A stretch of 64,000 nt of DNA from Pollenia angustigena (taxonomy: Eukaryota > Arthropoda > Insecta > Diptera > Polleniidae). Position 1 is the stretch's first letter. Each line of letters starts with the position of its first letter. Positions 31,918 through 42,299 of this stretch are shown piece after piece. The stretch is taken from assembly GCA_930367215.1 (NCBI GenBank), contig OV884060.1, positions 95,008,151 through 95,072,150 on the forward strand, given 5' to 3'. Position numbers and translations under genes: made by a program. Under the pieces are notes generated by a model. The model was not told the origin of the DNA. It did no database searches and saw only the letters and a list, made by a program, of their open reading frames with translations.

Positions 31918-31995
31918 GCCCCGGTAGGCTAGCTAGTAGTGAGCTAGTCTATCAACCCCGGGATTGCGGGTTCGATTCCCGCCAGAGACTCTGGT
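31918..31995 (+). ncRNA. tRNA-like sequence with Pol III B box (possible SINE head)
   Basis: GCGGGTTCGATTCCCGC forms a perfect 5-bp T-arm stem with a canonical B box (GGTTCGATTCC). A loose A-box-like TAGCTAGTAGTG lies about 35 bases upstream. The 5' acceptor strand does not pair with the 3' strand (CAGAGAC), so it is not a functional tRNA gene. It is more likely a tRNA-derived SINE or a decayed tRNA copy within the element core. Confidence 0.4.
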
Positions 31996-32940
31996 TTCTT
32001 TCCTGCAGACAAGCGTCAAGCTTCGCGGGTATAAGCATAGGGAATTAAAACAAAAAAACTTCTTTGTTAATGGCATCATGAGTTTCTTTTTTGAATTCAA
32101 ATTTAATAGGTCTGCAATATTTCGTAGAAGATGGTGTCTCATTTTTCCAAATATATACCAAATACAGGTAGAATAAAAAGGATTAAAAAAATTAAAATCC
32201 TTTTATTCATATGCTATAAAATACCTGACACAAATTTAACAACGCATTGCATAGCTATAGGGTCATGGAATATTATTAGAGTCACATAAACAGATAAAAT
32301 AAAAAGACCAAACAAAATTTAAAAATTCCATCTAAATTGGGATTCAGAATAAACCTGTTTAGCGTAAACGCGTGTCTAAGCTCTTAATTCTACTATAAAA
32401 TACGTTTGTGTAACGGATAAGGATTAATCGGGGTAGCTATACGTTTTTCTTAAGTGATTTTACCTTCTTAATCCCTTTTGATCCGCAAAAGTACTATTCT
32501 ACTAAAGTTAAAATTTGACAAAAATATAGTGGTTTAGAAAATATGTCTTAACATCTCAAATATAAATAACACAATGGTCGCAAATATTACCTTTTTAAAG
32601 ATAACAAGACTACCAACCTAACAAAAAAGCTAGCAGGTCATTATCGCTGATAGTTTTTGTGCAATGATAATTTCTTTCGGACTAAATATTAAAAAAAAAC
32701 CCTTTTTTTCTGAAAAAGTTGTGTTTAACAACATGGCACAGCCACAATTACCAATATTTTGACATAATTTTTTGGCTACCTTAGTTTTAATATGTTAACT
32801 ATTATAAAATTGGTGACAAACAAAAATTGGACTTTAGGCCAATAAAATAAAATTTTCAGACACGGTGCGGCGTCGCATTCCAAAATCATCAAAGGTTGGT
32901 TTGGTACCAACATTATCTAAATATTTATAAGCTGAAAGAT

Positions 32941-35900
32941 AATTTAATTTAATTTAATTTTTATTAATTTTATTTCAGTGTCTTATAATTACAGTACAAG
33001 AACGCAAAAAGTTACAAGAATATTAATTTACATTTAATTATTACAAAATGGTTCATAGTTCATAGTATTAAAACAAGCAAAAAATACAATTATTAAAAAG
33101 AATAAAAGTCATATAAAAACATTTTCAATCAAAAAACAATTATGAAAAAAAGTTATATAAAAACCTTTTGAAACTGTTAGCATTACGATTAGTTGTTGAT
33201 TTAGTGGAAGAAGGTTCCAAAGACGAGCGGCATGAATAAAAAACTGCCATTCGGAGACTAAGGTTTGATGCCGTGGAATTATAATATTATGGTTCCTTCG
33301 AGATTGAAAAAAACGTATCCTCTCAAATAAATATTTGGGGGTTTTAGTGTTTATCACCCTGTGTAAAAAAATAAGGGTTCGGATTTTCAAAAAATTTTCG
33401 AAAGAGACTCCATACAGACTGTTTGAAACGGATGAAACACGATCGAAGCGTCTTAGACCGTACACATATCTCAAAATATTGTTGAATAAAGTATTTAATT
33501 TTCTTTTGCTAATTGAATCACAGTTTGCAAACAGTTCACATCCATAAATTAAACTAGGAATCAGATATGTCTTGGCAAGTAAAATTCTTATCCTCAATGG
33601 GGTAAAGAATTGTGTCAACCATAGGGCCCGCAACTTAATATAGGACTGACCAACTAAAGAGTTCACATGATCGTTCCAAGTGAGACTATTGTTAAAAATT
33701 ATTCCCAAATTTTTCGCTGCCCTCACAATCTCAATCTTTTCACCGTTAATGACAATGTTATCAGCAATAATAGGAACAATGGTATTGGCAATACTTTTTC
33801 TACATATAACAATGCACTTGGATTTTCGAGGATTCAAACAGAGCCCGTTTGCAGAAGCCCACAGGTATATTTTGTTCATTTCAGTATTTACAGATGATAT
33901 AACCAAAGCAATACTATTAACAGGGCTACTTAAAAAAAGTTGCACATCATCCGCATACAAGTGGACTTTGCAATTGGATAATTGTTCAGGTAAGTCATTT
34001 ACATATATCGAAAAAAGAAGTGGCCCCAAAATAGAGCCCTGTGGCACTCCTTTAATTAGAGATAAAGAGTTTGACCAAGAGTCGTTCAAAAATACCGATT
34101 GTGTACGCGCCGAAAGGTAAGAAAAAATGAGATTGGTAGATGTATTGGCAAATCGAAAAAAGTGTCTCAGCTTACTAATAAGCATCTGATGATCCACTGT
34201 GTCAAATGCCTTTGAATGATCAAGAAGCACCAAAAAGTTAATGTCCCCATTATCAAGTCTCTGTCGTATATTCTCACATACCTCCGCAAGAGCTGTAATA
34301 CAGCTATGACCCCGGCGAAAACCAGATTGCATATTAGAAAGCAAATTATGTTCATTAATATATCCCAACATTTGACTATGCAATAGTTTTTCCAAAACTT
34401 TAGATAGATAGCACAAGATGGCTATTGGTCGATATTCACCATTTGACTTAGGTAACGGAATAACTTTCGCATGTTTCCATCTTAACGGATACGTACTAGA
34501 CATTATAATAGTATTAAACAAATGATTAATATAAGGTAAAATCAAAGGCAAAATTATCTTTACAAATTTTGGGTGCATATTATCAAATCCCACTGCGTTG
34601 GATTTCATTAACTGGATGGTCGAGATAACATCATATTGAGAAACATAGGAAAATCTAAAAAACTGGTTATCAATATTAATATTCGACAAATGTGAGGAAA
34701 AATCGTAGAAGTCGAGGTTCGCTTGTATCGGAGGAGTGCTTGTAAAAGATTCGTTAAGAGTATTTGCATCAATCTGGCAATCATTATTCTTGTCAGTTTT
34801 GCCAATACCTATTTCACGGATAGCTTTCCAAGTTTGCCTAGAGTCTATTGCCGAGCTAAACCGTTGGGAATAATATTCGGTTTTGGCATGTTTAATTCGT
34901 CTATTGACAACATTTCTCGCTAGAGAAAACTGAAGTTTTAGTTCCAGGGTTCTAAATTTTTTCCACCTTGCATAAGCCACATCTCTTGTGCGTATGGCAT
35001 CCCTGACAGCTTGCGTACACCAGGGTTTTTGTTTTTGAGAGATCTTCTTATATTTAGGTGGTACATTTACGCTGTAAAGGTACTGAATATTGTGCTCCAA
35101 GAAAGAAGATTGATCATCGACTGAAGGCATATAATAAATATCACTCCAATTGATGTGTGAAAAATTTTCGTACAAGAGATTATAGTCAATACTATTAAAG
35201 TCACGGAAACTAAAACACCGATTAACTGGTTGCACCCGAAAGTTGTAGGTCAAGAATATCAAATCATGTTTAGAAAAACAAGGAGCCGATATCTGATCAT
35301 AACACATTACATTAGAAATGTTGGACACGAAAAAAAGGTCAATCAAGGTACTTGTTGTGGCGGTATGATGTGTTGGACTTGCCGTATTAACTGAAAAAAG
35401 ACCAAGCGATAACATATTATCAGGAAGTGTGGTATCTACTAAAATATTTGAATTGAAATCCCCAGTTATCACTATGTCATTAAACTCCGTTGTGAGAGTT
35501 TCGAGAGTGGAATATAAAACTGCCAAGGGTACTCTCTTATTTGGCCTGTAAACACATCCAACCAACATCTTCCCACTAAATGATGAGACCTCAACAAAAA
35601 TAATTTCAACTCTTTGGGCATCCTGTGGAGATAAACAATCCTCCAGAGACGATACATTGCAAATCCTACAAGAAATACCGTTTTTCACAAAAATGGCAAC
35701 ACCGCCGGCATGATTTTCCCTGTCAGCCCTAAAAACTTTATACCCATCAAGACAGATAAGGCTATCAGGAGTCGTTGTTGCAAACCACGTTTCAGAAACA
35801 CAAATTATATCGATGTCCGAATTCTCAAAAACAAATCTAAATTCATCAATTTTATTATTTAAGCTTTGGGCATTTATGTGCACGATTTTAAGGCCTTTCT

Positions 35901-36030
35901 TATATTTAGCCAAAACCTTGACCATACTCATCGTTATATCTTTGGATCTTCCACCATTATCTATATTAAAACTCATAAAAAAGCTCTCAAAATCGATTTG
36001 TAATTTCGGAAGATAAACCGTTTGAACCAC
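32941..36030 (-). mobile_element. CR1-like LINE with intact ORF2
   Basis: The 3' end carries an AATTT pentamer tail (about 32941-32965) rather than a long poly-A, as in several CR1/L2-group LINEs. A 3' UTR of about 130 bases separates it from the ORF2 stop. No ORF1 is visible upstream of 36030, so the copy is 5'-truncated at or just before ORF2, or the family is single-ORF. It lies about 70 bases beyond the right arm of the foldback-like element. Confidence 0.7.
33109..36030 (-). CDS. CR1-like LINE ORF2: endonuclease-reverse transcriptase
   Basis: A 973-codon uninterrupted frame. The APE endonuclease covers about residues 45-275, with HINAQSLNNK, VSETWF, GCVYRPNK, GDFNSNI and SKHDLIF. A linker follows, then the reverse transcriptase at about 500-780, with KVIPLPKSNGEYRPIAI, GFRRGHSCITAL, LLDHSKAFDTVDHQ, GVPQGSILGPLLF and the catalytic YADDVQLF. 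A C-terminal region of about 150 residues contains YLIPSLIYGCELF. There is no RNase H domain. The first 45 residues precede the endonuclease, so the start could be any of several Met codons there. Absence of stops over almost 3 kb suggests recent activity. A related, fragmentary copy lies at 54545-56485. Confidence 0.9.
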   Translation of the reverse strand: MVQTVYLPKLQIDFESFFMSFNIDNGGRSKDITMSMVKVLAKYKKGLKIVHINAQSLNNKIDEFRFVFENSDIDIICVSETWFATTTPDSLICLDGYKVFRADRENHAGGVAIFVKNGISCRICNVSSLEDCLSPQDAQRVEIIFVEVSSFSGKMLVGCVYRPNKRVPLAVLYSTLETLTTEFNDIVITGDFNSNILVDTTLPDNMLSLGLFSVNTASPTHHTATTSTLIDLFFVSNISNVMCYDQISAPCFSKHDLIFLTYNFRVQPVNRCFSFRDFNSIDYNLLYENFSHINWSDIYYMPSVDDQSSFLEHNIQYLYSVNVPPKYKKISQKQKPWCTQAVRDAIRTRDVAYARWKKFRTLELKLQFSLARNVVNRRIKHAKTEYYSQRFSSAIDSRQTWKAIREIGIGKTDKNNDCQIDANTLNESFTSTPPIQANLDFYDFSSHLSNINIDNQFFRFSYVSQYDVISTIQLMKSNAVGFDNMHPKFVKIILPLILPYINHLFNTIIMSSTYPLRWKHAKVIPLPKSNGEYRPIAILCYLSKVLEKLLHSQMLGYINEHNLLSNMQSGFRRGHSCITALAEVCENIRQRLDNGDINFLVLLDHSKAFDTVDHQMLISKLRHFFRFANTSTNLIFSYLSARTQSVFLNDSWSNSLSLIKGVPQGSILGPLLFSIYVNDLPEQLSNCKVHLYADDVQLFLSSPVNSIALVISSVNTEMNKIYLWASANGLCLNPRKSKCIVICRKSIANTIVPIIADNIVINGEKIEIVRAAKNLGIIFNNSLTWNDHVNSLVGQSYIKLRALWLTQFFTPLRIRILLAKTYLIPSLIYGCELFANCDSISKRKLNTLFNNILRYVYGLRRFDRVSSVSNSLYGVSFENFLKIRTLIFLHRVINTKTPKYLFERIRFFQSRRNHNIIIPRHQTLVSEWQFFIHAARLWNLLPLNQQLIVMLTVSKGFYITFFHNCFLIENVFI

Positions 36031-36900
36031 CAGTGCACAGCAAACAAAACGGTCAATCTAGCGTCGTTTAATTCAAATTTGAAATGTGGTATTGCGAATT
36101 TTGTTTTGGTATTTTCGATAACCAATATCCCACTTTATCGATCACGTTTGTTTTCTCATAGCTTATATATTCGAACAGCTGTGAGCTTTCAAATATAACA
36201 GGTGCAGCTACAAATTTTCCCGCTATTTGATATAGTGCAGTACGAGCTCTGTAAACAGTAAAAGTATTTTTCTATTTTCCAAGTTAAGCGAATGTTTTTT
36301 TAAGTTTGTGGTATGTATTTAAAAAAAGTGTTGTATAGCTTGTGTTTTACAAATTGTTGCTACAAATATCAGTAGAAAACAGCCTTCGATGTGTCGTCCG
36401 GTGAATGTGCTTTAGTGAACTTTTGTAGAGCAGATCTTTTGTTGTCCAAAAGTGTCCGAAAACGCAAAACGCAAGAATTTTACAAGTCGTTTTTTAACAA
36501 GTTTTTTATATTAAAAGAATTTTTTGGCAAATATACTAAAATAATAAAAATTAGATTAAAAGTGTATAATAAAGAACTTTAAAATTGTTGCGTTTTACGT
36601 TTTCGATTTCCAGCACACCCCTGCTATTTATTTTGTTTGTACTGTTTCTTGTGAATGTAAAATGTTCATCATCCAATGTAATTTTTTGCGACTTTTTTCT
36701 AAAAAAGTTTGGCTATACAAATCTACATATTTAGGAACATAATAGACAAAAGTAATCATAACGAAGAACAGTGCCGTACAATAGGTAGAACATTAAAAAT
36801 GTTTATTGTCAAGTTAGTGTAAAAATTGAAAGATTGCAATAGATTAGCATATTTTGAAAAAAAAAAAAAAAAAAATATTGGTTACAAGTAGAACTTGAGT
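36031..36900. other. Non-coding spacer
   Basis: AT-rich sequence with no recognisable gene. Short frames such as 36391-36582 have no family features. The first ~30 bases could be leader sequence of the LINE to the left. Confidence 0.5.
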
Positions 36901-36989
36901 TAATTTGTCCAACAACTTCTACACAAGTTGGACGACCGGTAAAACAGATTCAGCTTGTATCGTAAAAAGTAAGGCCAATAAAGTTTCTT

Positions 36990-37960
36990 CATTAATAATT
37001 GAATCTTCGTGTAGCAAGCTAATTGCAGCAACTCGTTCTAGTCTTAACAGGAGTGGTACAAGAACTGGATCCAAGTCGATTTAAATGTTGGATTCAAATG
37101 AAGGCATGGCTGCAAAAATTCCAAAAAGTATTGAATCTGAGTGCCAAGCCAACTTCCTGTAAAATATACTTCAGAAAGGGCCTTGGTCCTTTATATAAAT
37201 GATGGTTAAATGAAACACACATGCAAATTAATGCAGGCTGCTGCCAAAGCACGATGTGCAAAACATTTATGACACTTTGAGACTAGCTAAGCAGAGGAGC
37301 TATCCTAGTAGACTATTGGTGACAGATTTGTGTGCTGAAGTGCCCCTTCAGAGCTTAGTGGACCAAATAAGAAAGTTGACGTACAAACCGAGCTAAAAAA
37401 GAAAATGGCATTACTAGTGGATATACCAATGGCTGGTTGTGGCAATACAAATAATGGCAACATAGATAGATGATTCTTTCAACAACCTACTTTGGTTGTA
37501 CAATTAACAGGCTTTAGTGAAGATGTTAATTAATGATTTGGCGTTATTTTCCGTGCTAAAGCTTGCGAATACGATGTTTATCCAGATGATTTTCAACAGT
37601 ACGCATTTGAAACAGCTCAAATATTTGCCAATGAATATCCATGCCCAGTTCAATTCACAAAATTTTAATACATGGAGCAGAACTTTTAAATTATGTTGTG
37701 CTACCAATTGGCATGATGTCAGAAGAAGCACTTGAGGCTCGAAATAAAGACGTTCGAAAATTGTTCCTTCCTTTATATCATCATTGTCTAAATCTACTTC
37801 CAGTCTTCAAATGAAATATTATACTCAAAAATACAAGTCAACCATGATCATGATTTCTGCAAAATTGTCCCTAAATATGAAACTGAAGAATAGTAAAGGT
37901 GGTTATTAAGGACACTGACTCATGCATGGACCTTGATGAAATAAAATCCTACTTCCATAG
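36990..37960 (+). pseudogene. Second copy of the unclassified transposase-like family (decayed)
   Basis: In changing frames the plus strand reads MALLVDIPMAGCGNTNNGN (about 37405-37460), then FFQQPTLVVQLTGFSED, and later ILIHGAELLNYVVLPIGMMS plus EEALEARNKDVRKLF (about 37655-37765). The first part aligns with the GNKNDGNTPRRF region at 31317-31514. The second is the downstream HGAE...EEAxEARNK region that accompanies it in this family. Numerous stops and shifts make it non-functional. The Tc1 element begins just downstream. Confidence 0.5.
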
Positions 37961-37993
37961 AAGGGCTTTAAACTAAAAAATGAAAAGTATGTA

Positions 37994-39646
37994 CAGTTGA
38001 CTCAGAAAGTGAGTACTCATACCCATATAAAATAAAACAATACATTTTTTAAACTAATTTAAATGTACTAAAGAGAAATTTTTTATCACATTTTGACATT
38101 TTCTTAAGTAATAATTAATACTATTATAAACATAAATACGAAAATTAAAAACTTCAGAATTATAAGGCGTAAATAAAAATAAGTTAATTTTTTTGTACTT
38201 CAAAAAGTGAGTGCTCATATCGAACTTTCGCAAGAAAGTCACGCTGAACATCAATTTTAATATTTGGTATGGGAACCTTTGTTTTTAGCAATGGCTTCTA
38301 GTCTTCTGGGAAGGGAATCGACCAAGTTTTGGGTAACCTGGTGTGGAATTTTTCCCCATTCTTCCTGCAGAGCATTGGCAAGTTCAGCCTTGTTTCTAAT
38401 CTCCCTCTCTCTAATTTTTCTCTCTAAATGGTCCCACAAATTTTCAATAGGGTTGATATCCGGTGATTGGGGAGGAGTTTCCATCCATTTTGGAGTATTG
38501 TATAATAACCATAACTTGGTATTGTGTGCCGTGTGTTTGGGGTCGTTGTCTTGGGTAAATATAAAGTTTTCAGCAATACCCATTTTTTGCACACTAGGCT
38601 GGAGATGGGTTTTTAAAATGTCAATGTATTTCTTGTGGTCCATTATCCCATCAATAATCTGCAAATTTCCAACTCCAGCAGCGCTCATACATCCCCAAAC
38701 TAACACAGATCCTCCCCCATGTTTAAATGTGGGACACAAATTTTTTTCTTTAAATTCTTCATTGGGCTTTCTCCACACTCTACATCTGCCATCGTTTCCA
38801 TATATATTAAATTTGCTTTCATCTGTAAAAACCACTCTGTTCCAAAAGTCGCTGGACTTATTTCGGTGTTCTTGGGCGTATTTAAGTCGCTTTGCTTTGT
38901 TCACTTTACTTATAAAGGGTTTCTTACGTGCAACACAGCTACTGTACCCTCCCTCATGAAGTACTTTACGTACTGTGTTTGGACAAACGCTCTTTTTAGA
39001 GTTGGTATTGATGGTTCTCGTTAATTCTGTTGCCGGTAGCTTGGGATTTTTCTTTATTTCCCGCACAATATACCTCTTTTCACTATCAGAAAGTGCCTGA
39101 GGGCGTCCGCATCTTGGATCATTAGCAATTTTTTTCGTCTTGTTATACTTATCAATGATTTTTTTGATAGTAGAATAAGGGGTTTTAACTATCTCACCAA
39201 TTTTGCGTAGCGTGTTGTTAGATTTTCGCATTATTATTATTATTTTCCGCTCCTCTTCCGTAGTTTCTTTACGTTTTGGTGCCATTTTAAAGTTTTTACA
39301 AAATATTAACTAATTTTCCCTAGAACTTTTCTTTAAATGATTTTATTTTCGTTTTCTGTTATTTTCTTCTTTTTTTGTTTGCACAATGTACCGTTATTTG
39401 TTTTGAAATCGAAGCTGATCAGTGATGAGCCCTCACTTTTTGAACTATAAAATTGGTACTTAATTTGTTTTTTTGTTGTTATTTTGTGGGTAAAGGCATT
39501 TGAAATTTCCAATTTAAGGATTTGAATAAGAGCAATAAAGGTATTATTTTAATACTTATTTTGAATAAAACCGTGAAGGATTTTAATGAAAACATAGTGC
39601 ATTTTAAAAAAATGTATGGATGAGCACTCACTTTCTGAGTCAACTG
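37994..39646 (-). mobile_element. Complete Tc1-like transposon with IR/DR ends
   Basis: The ends are CAGTTGACTCAGAAAGTGAG and its inverse (CTCACTTTCTGAGTCAACTG), flanked by TA on both sides (37992-37993 and 39647-39648). The AAGTGAGTRCTCAT motif occurs twice at each end: outer at about 38008 and 39620, inner at about 38204 and 39423. This gives TIRs of roughly 225 bp of the inverted-repeat/direct-repeat type. Total length is 1,653 bp with a single intact transposase gene, so the copy looks autonomous. Confidence 0.92.
38257..39285 (-). CDS. Tc1-family DD34E transposase
   Basis: 342 residues, the normal Tc1 length, with no breaks. Two helix-turn-helix motifs form the N-terminal paired-like domain (about 10-110), with a GRPQ AT-hook-like box at 60-63. 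The catalytic residues are D155 (VFTDESKFN), D246 (FTQDNDPKHTA) and E281 (PDINPIENLWDHL). Exactly 34 residues separate the second and third, the DD34E signature. A glycine-rich KHGGGSVLVWGCMS box precedes the second Asp. The enzyme would excise the element by cut-and-paste at TA. The start ATG at 39285 gives the usual MAPKRKETT opening. Confidence 0.95.
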   Translation of the reverse strand: MAPKRKETTEEERKIIIIMRKSNNTLRKIGEIVKTPYSTIKKIIDKYNKTKKIANDPRCGRPQALSDSEKRYIVREIKKNPKLPATELTRTINTNSKKSVCPNTVRKVLHEGGYSSCVARKKPFISKVNKAKRLKYAQEHRNKSSDFWNRVVFTDESKFNIYGNDGRCRVWRKPNEEFKEKNLCPTFKHGGGSVLVWGCMSAAGVGNLQIIDGIMDHKKYIDILKTHLQPSVQKMGIAENFIFTQDNDPKHTAHNTKLWLLYNTPKWMETPPQSPDINPIENLWDHLERKIREREIRNKAELANALQEEWGKIPHQVTQNLVDSLPRRLEAIAKNKGSHTKY

Positions 39647-39648
39647 TA

Positions 39649-42299
39649 TGTTGGACCAAAAAAAAAAATCATAAATAGGGGAAAGTTATCAGAAATGCAG
39701 AAATATTAAATTATTTATTTATAAGAGCTTTAAAAATATACTTACCTCTCTTGCCATTACGACATGCCTCAACAGATCCTACAAAAAGGGTCTGCCATTT
39801 GAGAAGTTGCACGTAAGTAATACGATCAGCAAAAGACCCAATAAATTCTGTTTGCCACGAGTTTTATCATATCAAAAAGTTGAAAACCTTGTGGGTTCAA
39901 TAGTATTGCTTTTGAATGATTAAATGTTTTTAGGTTTTTAATAGATTATGGTTATTTATTTACAATTTTTATCTTATACTTATAGAGGAAGACGTTTTCA
40001 CTAATTAATATCTGTTCGATGTATACCAATATACATACATACAAAGGGAAATAATTAGTATGTAATGTAAACAAGTATCATTGTTTGTATGTTAAAGTAT
40101 TCTGTAAGTTATTTATATGTTTTAATGTACGAATGTAAGTATGTATCGTACGATTGCATATTAATAATAAATACATCTTAATAAACTTTATTTTTGATAA
40201 CGTTGTTATTTCTGGCAGTTGCTTAAAACGATTATAATCATTTGAGGTTGGCAATTGATATTTTTTGTTTGTTTTTTTTTAACATTATTGGTTATTTTAC
40301 TATTATTACATTTCGATTTTATACTCGTTTTTTTTTTTTTGTTTTTCGACAGTTTTCCATTTTGTTTTCTACACGTCTTTTACTCGCTCGTATACTCAGG
40401 TTCATTCATATGTATAAGGCAATACACTTTAACTCGTGCGTTTGTTCTATGTAAATTCCGTTATATTTGTATTTACGAGTAAAAAAACAAAAAGAAGAAA
40501 AACATTTTTTTTTTTAAATTTACTTATACACCCATCTTCGGCTAGTGTATTTTGTGTGAGCAAATTTGATGGCTGCTAAGTAAGAGAATTATGTGTGTAG
40601 AGGTATGTGAATGATGTTCGTAACGTGACAGCAACAAAAAAGGCGTGAAGTTAGCCACTGATGTTTTTATTACGTTTTCTCATTTTTATTAATTTTGTTT
40701 GCTTCCTATGTATTTTAATTTATTGCAGTATAACTTTTTTAAAAATTTAAATAAAGAAAAAAATATATTACACAAAATATTGTTAATTTGTTTTAATGTG
40801 AACACACAATATATAAGTGAGGTCTGGTGTCGGTTATTTAATTAAATCACATACATACATATGTAGGTTATTTTTCATTTTAGGTCCACAAACGGGAAGT
40901 GTCACAATATTAAAGCTTACAAGTAAACACATCAATTTATTTCGTATTGATTTTTTTGTGTATATTCATCCTTATCTATTTAATATGTATGTTTACTATA
41001 AAAGTATCACACAATGAAATATTCATTACCAATTTTTTATTTAATATTTATTTTTAAAAATTTTATCTGCACTTCCATGCTTATATGCAAAGGAAAATTT
41101 TTAATTTGTATTAATTTGTCTACAACTATTTTTATTACTTTTGACTTTTAAGATAGAAAATTTCAATCTTTACAGTAAGCCTTTGTATTATTAAAGAGTA
41201 CAAAATTATTTTCATAAGAAAAGACACCCTTCTATATACATTATACCAATGTTTTTTTTTTGCTGCAAATGGACCACAAGATAAACACGAAAAAATGGGG
41301 ATGAAATTTAAAAGTGGATGAACGAAAATAAAAACAGGAATTTGTACAGTGTTGGTCATTAATAAAAACGCAAAAACTCTATGGATTTTCTTTTAACTAT
41401 TTTGGAATTTTTTTTAAATTATCTCGTTTATGTCTAATTTTTAAGTAAGGATCTTCAAATAATTAAAACGGGGGAAATAAAATAACCAAAGACCGAAAAT
41501 AATGATAGCACTCTGCAACTAAAAAAGGTCTAGGAAAAATAAGTTTTTATGTTTTTTGTTCTCCTAAGTACAAATAGTAAAAATTTCCAAAGCTAGTGAT
41601 AAATTTGTTTTCTAAAATTTGGAGTTTTAAAATGGCTGCTCCATGGAATTTATGATAACTTGTGAAGGAGTTGTATACGAATTTAGTAACGGAAAACCGG
41701 AAAATTTTAGAAATTAAAATTTTTTTAAATATATATAAAATTGAAAATTGCAAAAACTTATTATATTTAATTCAAAATTAAAAAATTGCGTGTGTTTGGA
41801 ATAAAAAAGCTTTGTTTTGGGAGAATAGATGGATAAATGTTAATTTTACACACAAAGTGGAATTACCTCTTTGAAGACACAGATATTATTATGTATAAGT
41901 AAAAATAGAATCGTCAAGTTTTCTTAGCTGAATTAGGTTTAATTCGATTTTAGGTTACCTGAACATTGTTTTTTTTTTTTATTCTTTAAAATTTTGGATT
42001 TATTTTGGATATAAAAAGAAAACAAATGTGCCATATTAAAAATTTTATTTAGAAAAATTAAATTATTAATGGAAAACTAAACTACGTTACACCCCTAAAT
42101 ATAGCCAAGCCTGACAGTTGTGCGAATTTAAAAAAATTAATTTTCCTCTATCACTGCATAAAGTAGGTAAGCCAATTCTGATAACAGCGTGGATTTTGAT
42201 ATCTTACATTTTCGAGGTACTTTATGCTAGAATTTAAAGTGATAAAAACCGGTTGGTTTTGGTTCGGTTTTGGTTTTTAAAATATTAAAGTTAAACTTT
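39649..42299. other. Non-coding AT-rich region
   Basis: No credible gene, RNA or element end was recognised. Long T-runs, ATACATACATAC-type microsatellite stretches and short fortuitous frames (for example 40242-40482) are all that is visible. Confidence 0.5.

Larger units (their letters stand above)
11050..32872. mobile_element. Foldback-like transposon with long inverted arms, split by nested insertions
   Basis: The left arm (11050-11140, continuing at 27427-27617 and 30803 to about 31320) matches the inverted right arm (about 32872 back to 32385). Landmarks are GTCCAATTTTTGTTTGTCAC, CATATTAAAACTAAGG, GATAATGACCTGCTAG and GAAAAACGTATAGCTACCC. The left arm is cut twice: by the Jockey/Polinton block at 11141-27426 and by a hAT at 27618-30794. 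It also carries an extra segment of about 270 bp (about 30975-31262) absent from the right arm. Without the insertions the element is roughly 2.4 kb. The core at 31320-31823 holds fragments of an unclassified transposase-like protein. No outer target duplication was identified. Confidence 0.6.

Noticed and set aside
31918..31995. A functional tRNA gene
   Set aside because: The acceptor stem does not pair and the anticodon arm is poor; only the T-arm and B box are good.
36391..36582. A 63-codon plus-strand frame after the CR1-like LINE
   Set aside because: Short, low-complexity C-terminus, no start context or family match.
38264..38959. A 231-codon plus-strand frame
   Set aside because: It is the exact antisense of the Tc1 transposase gene and has no family features of its own.
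40242..40482. Overlapping Phe-rich frames
   Set aside because: Translation of T-runs; composition artefact.
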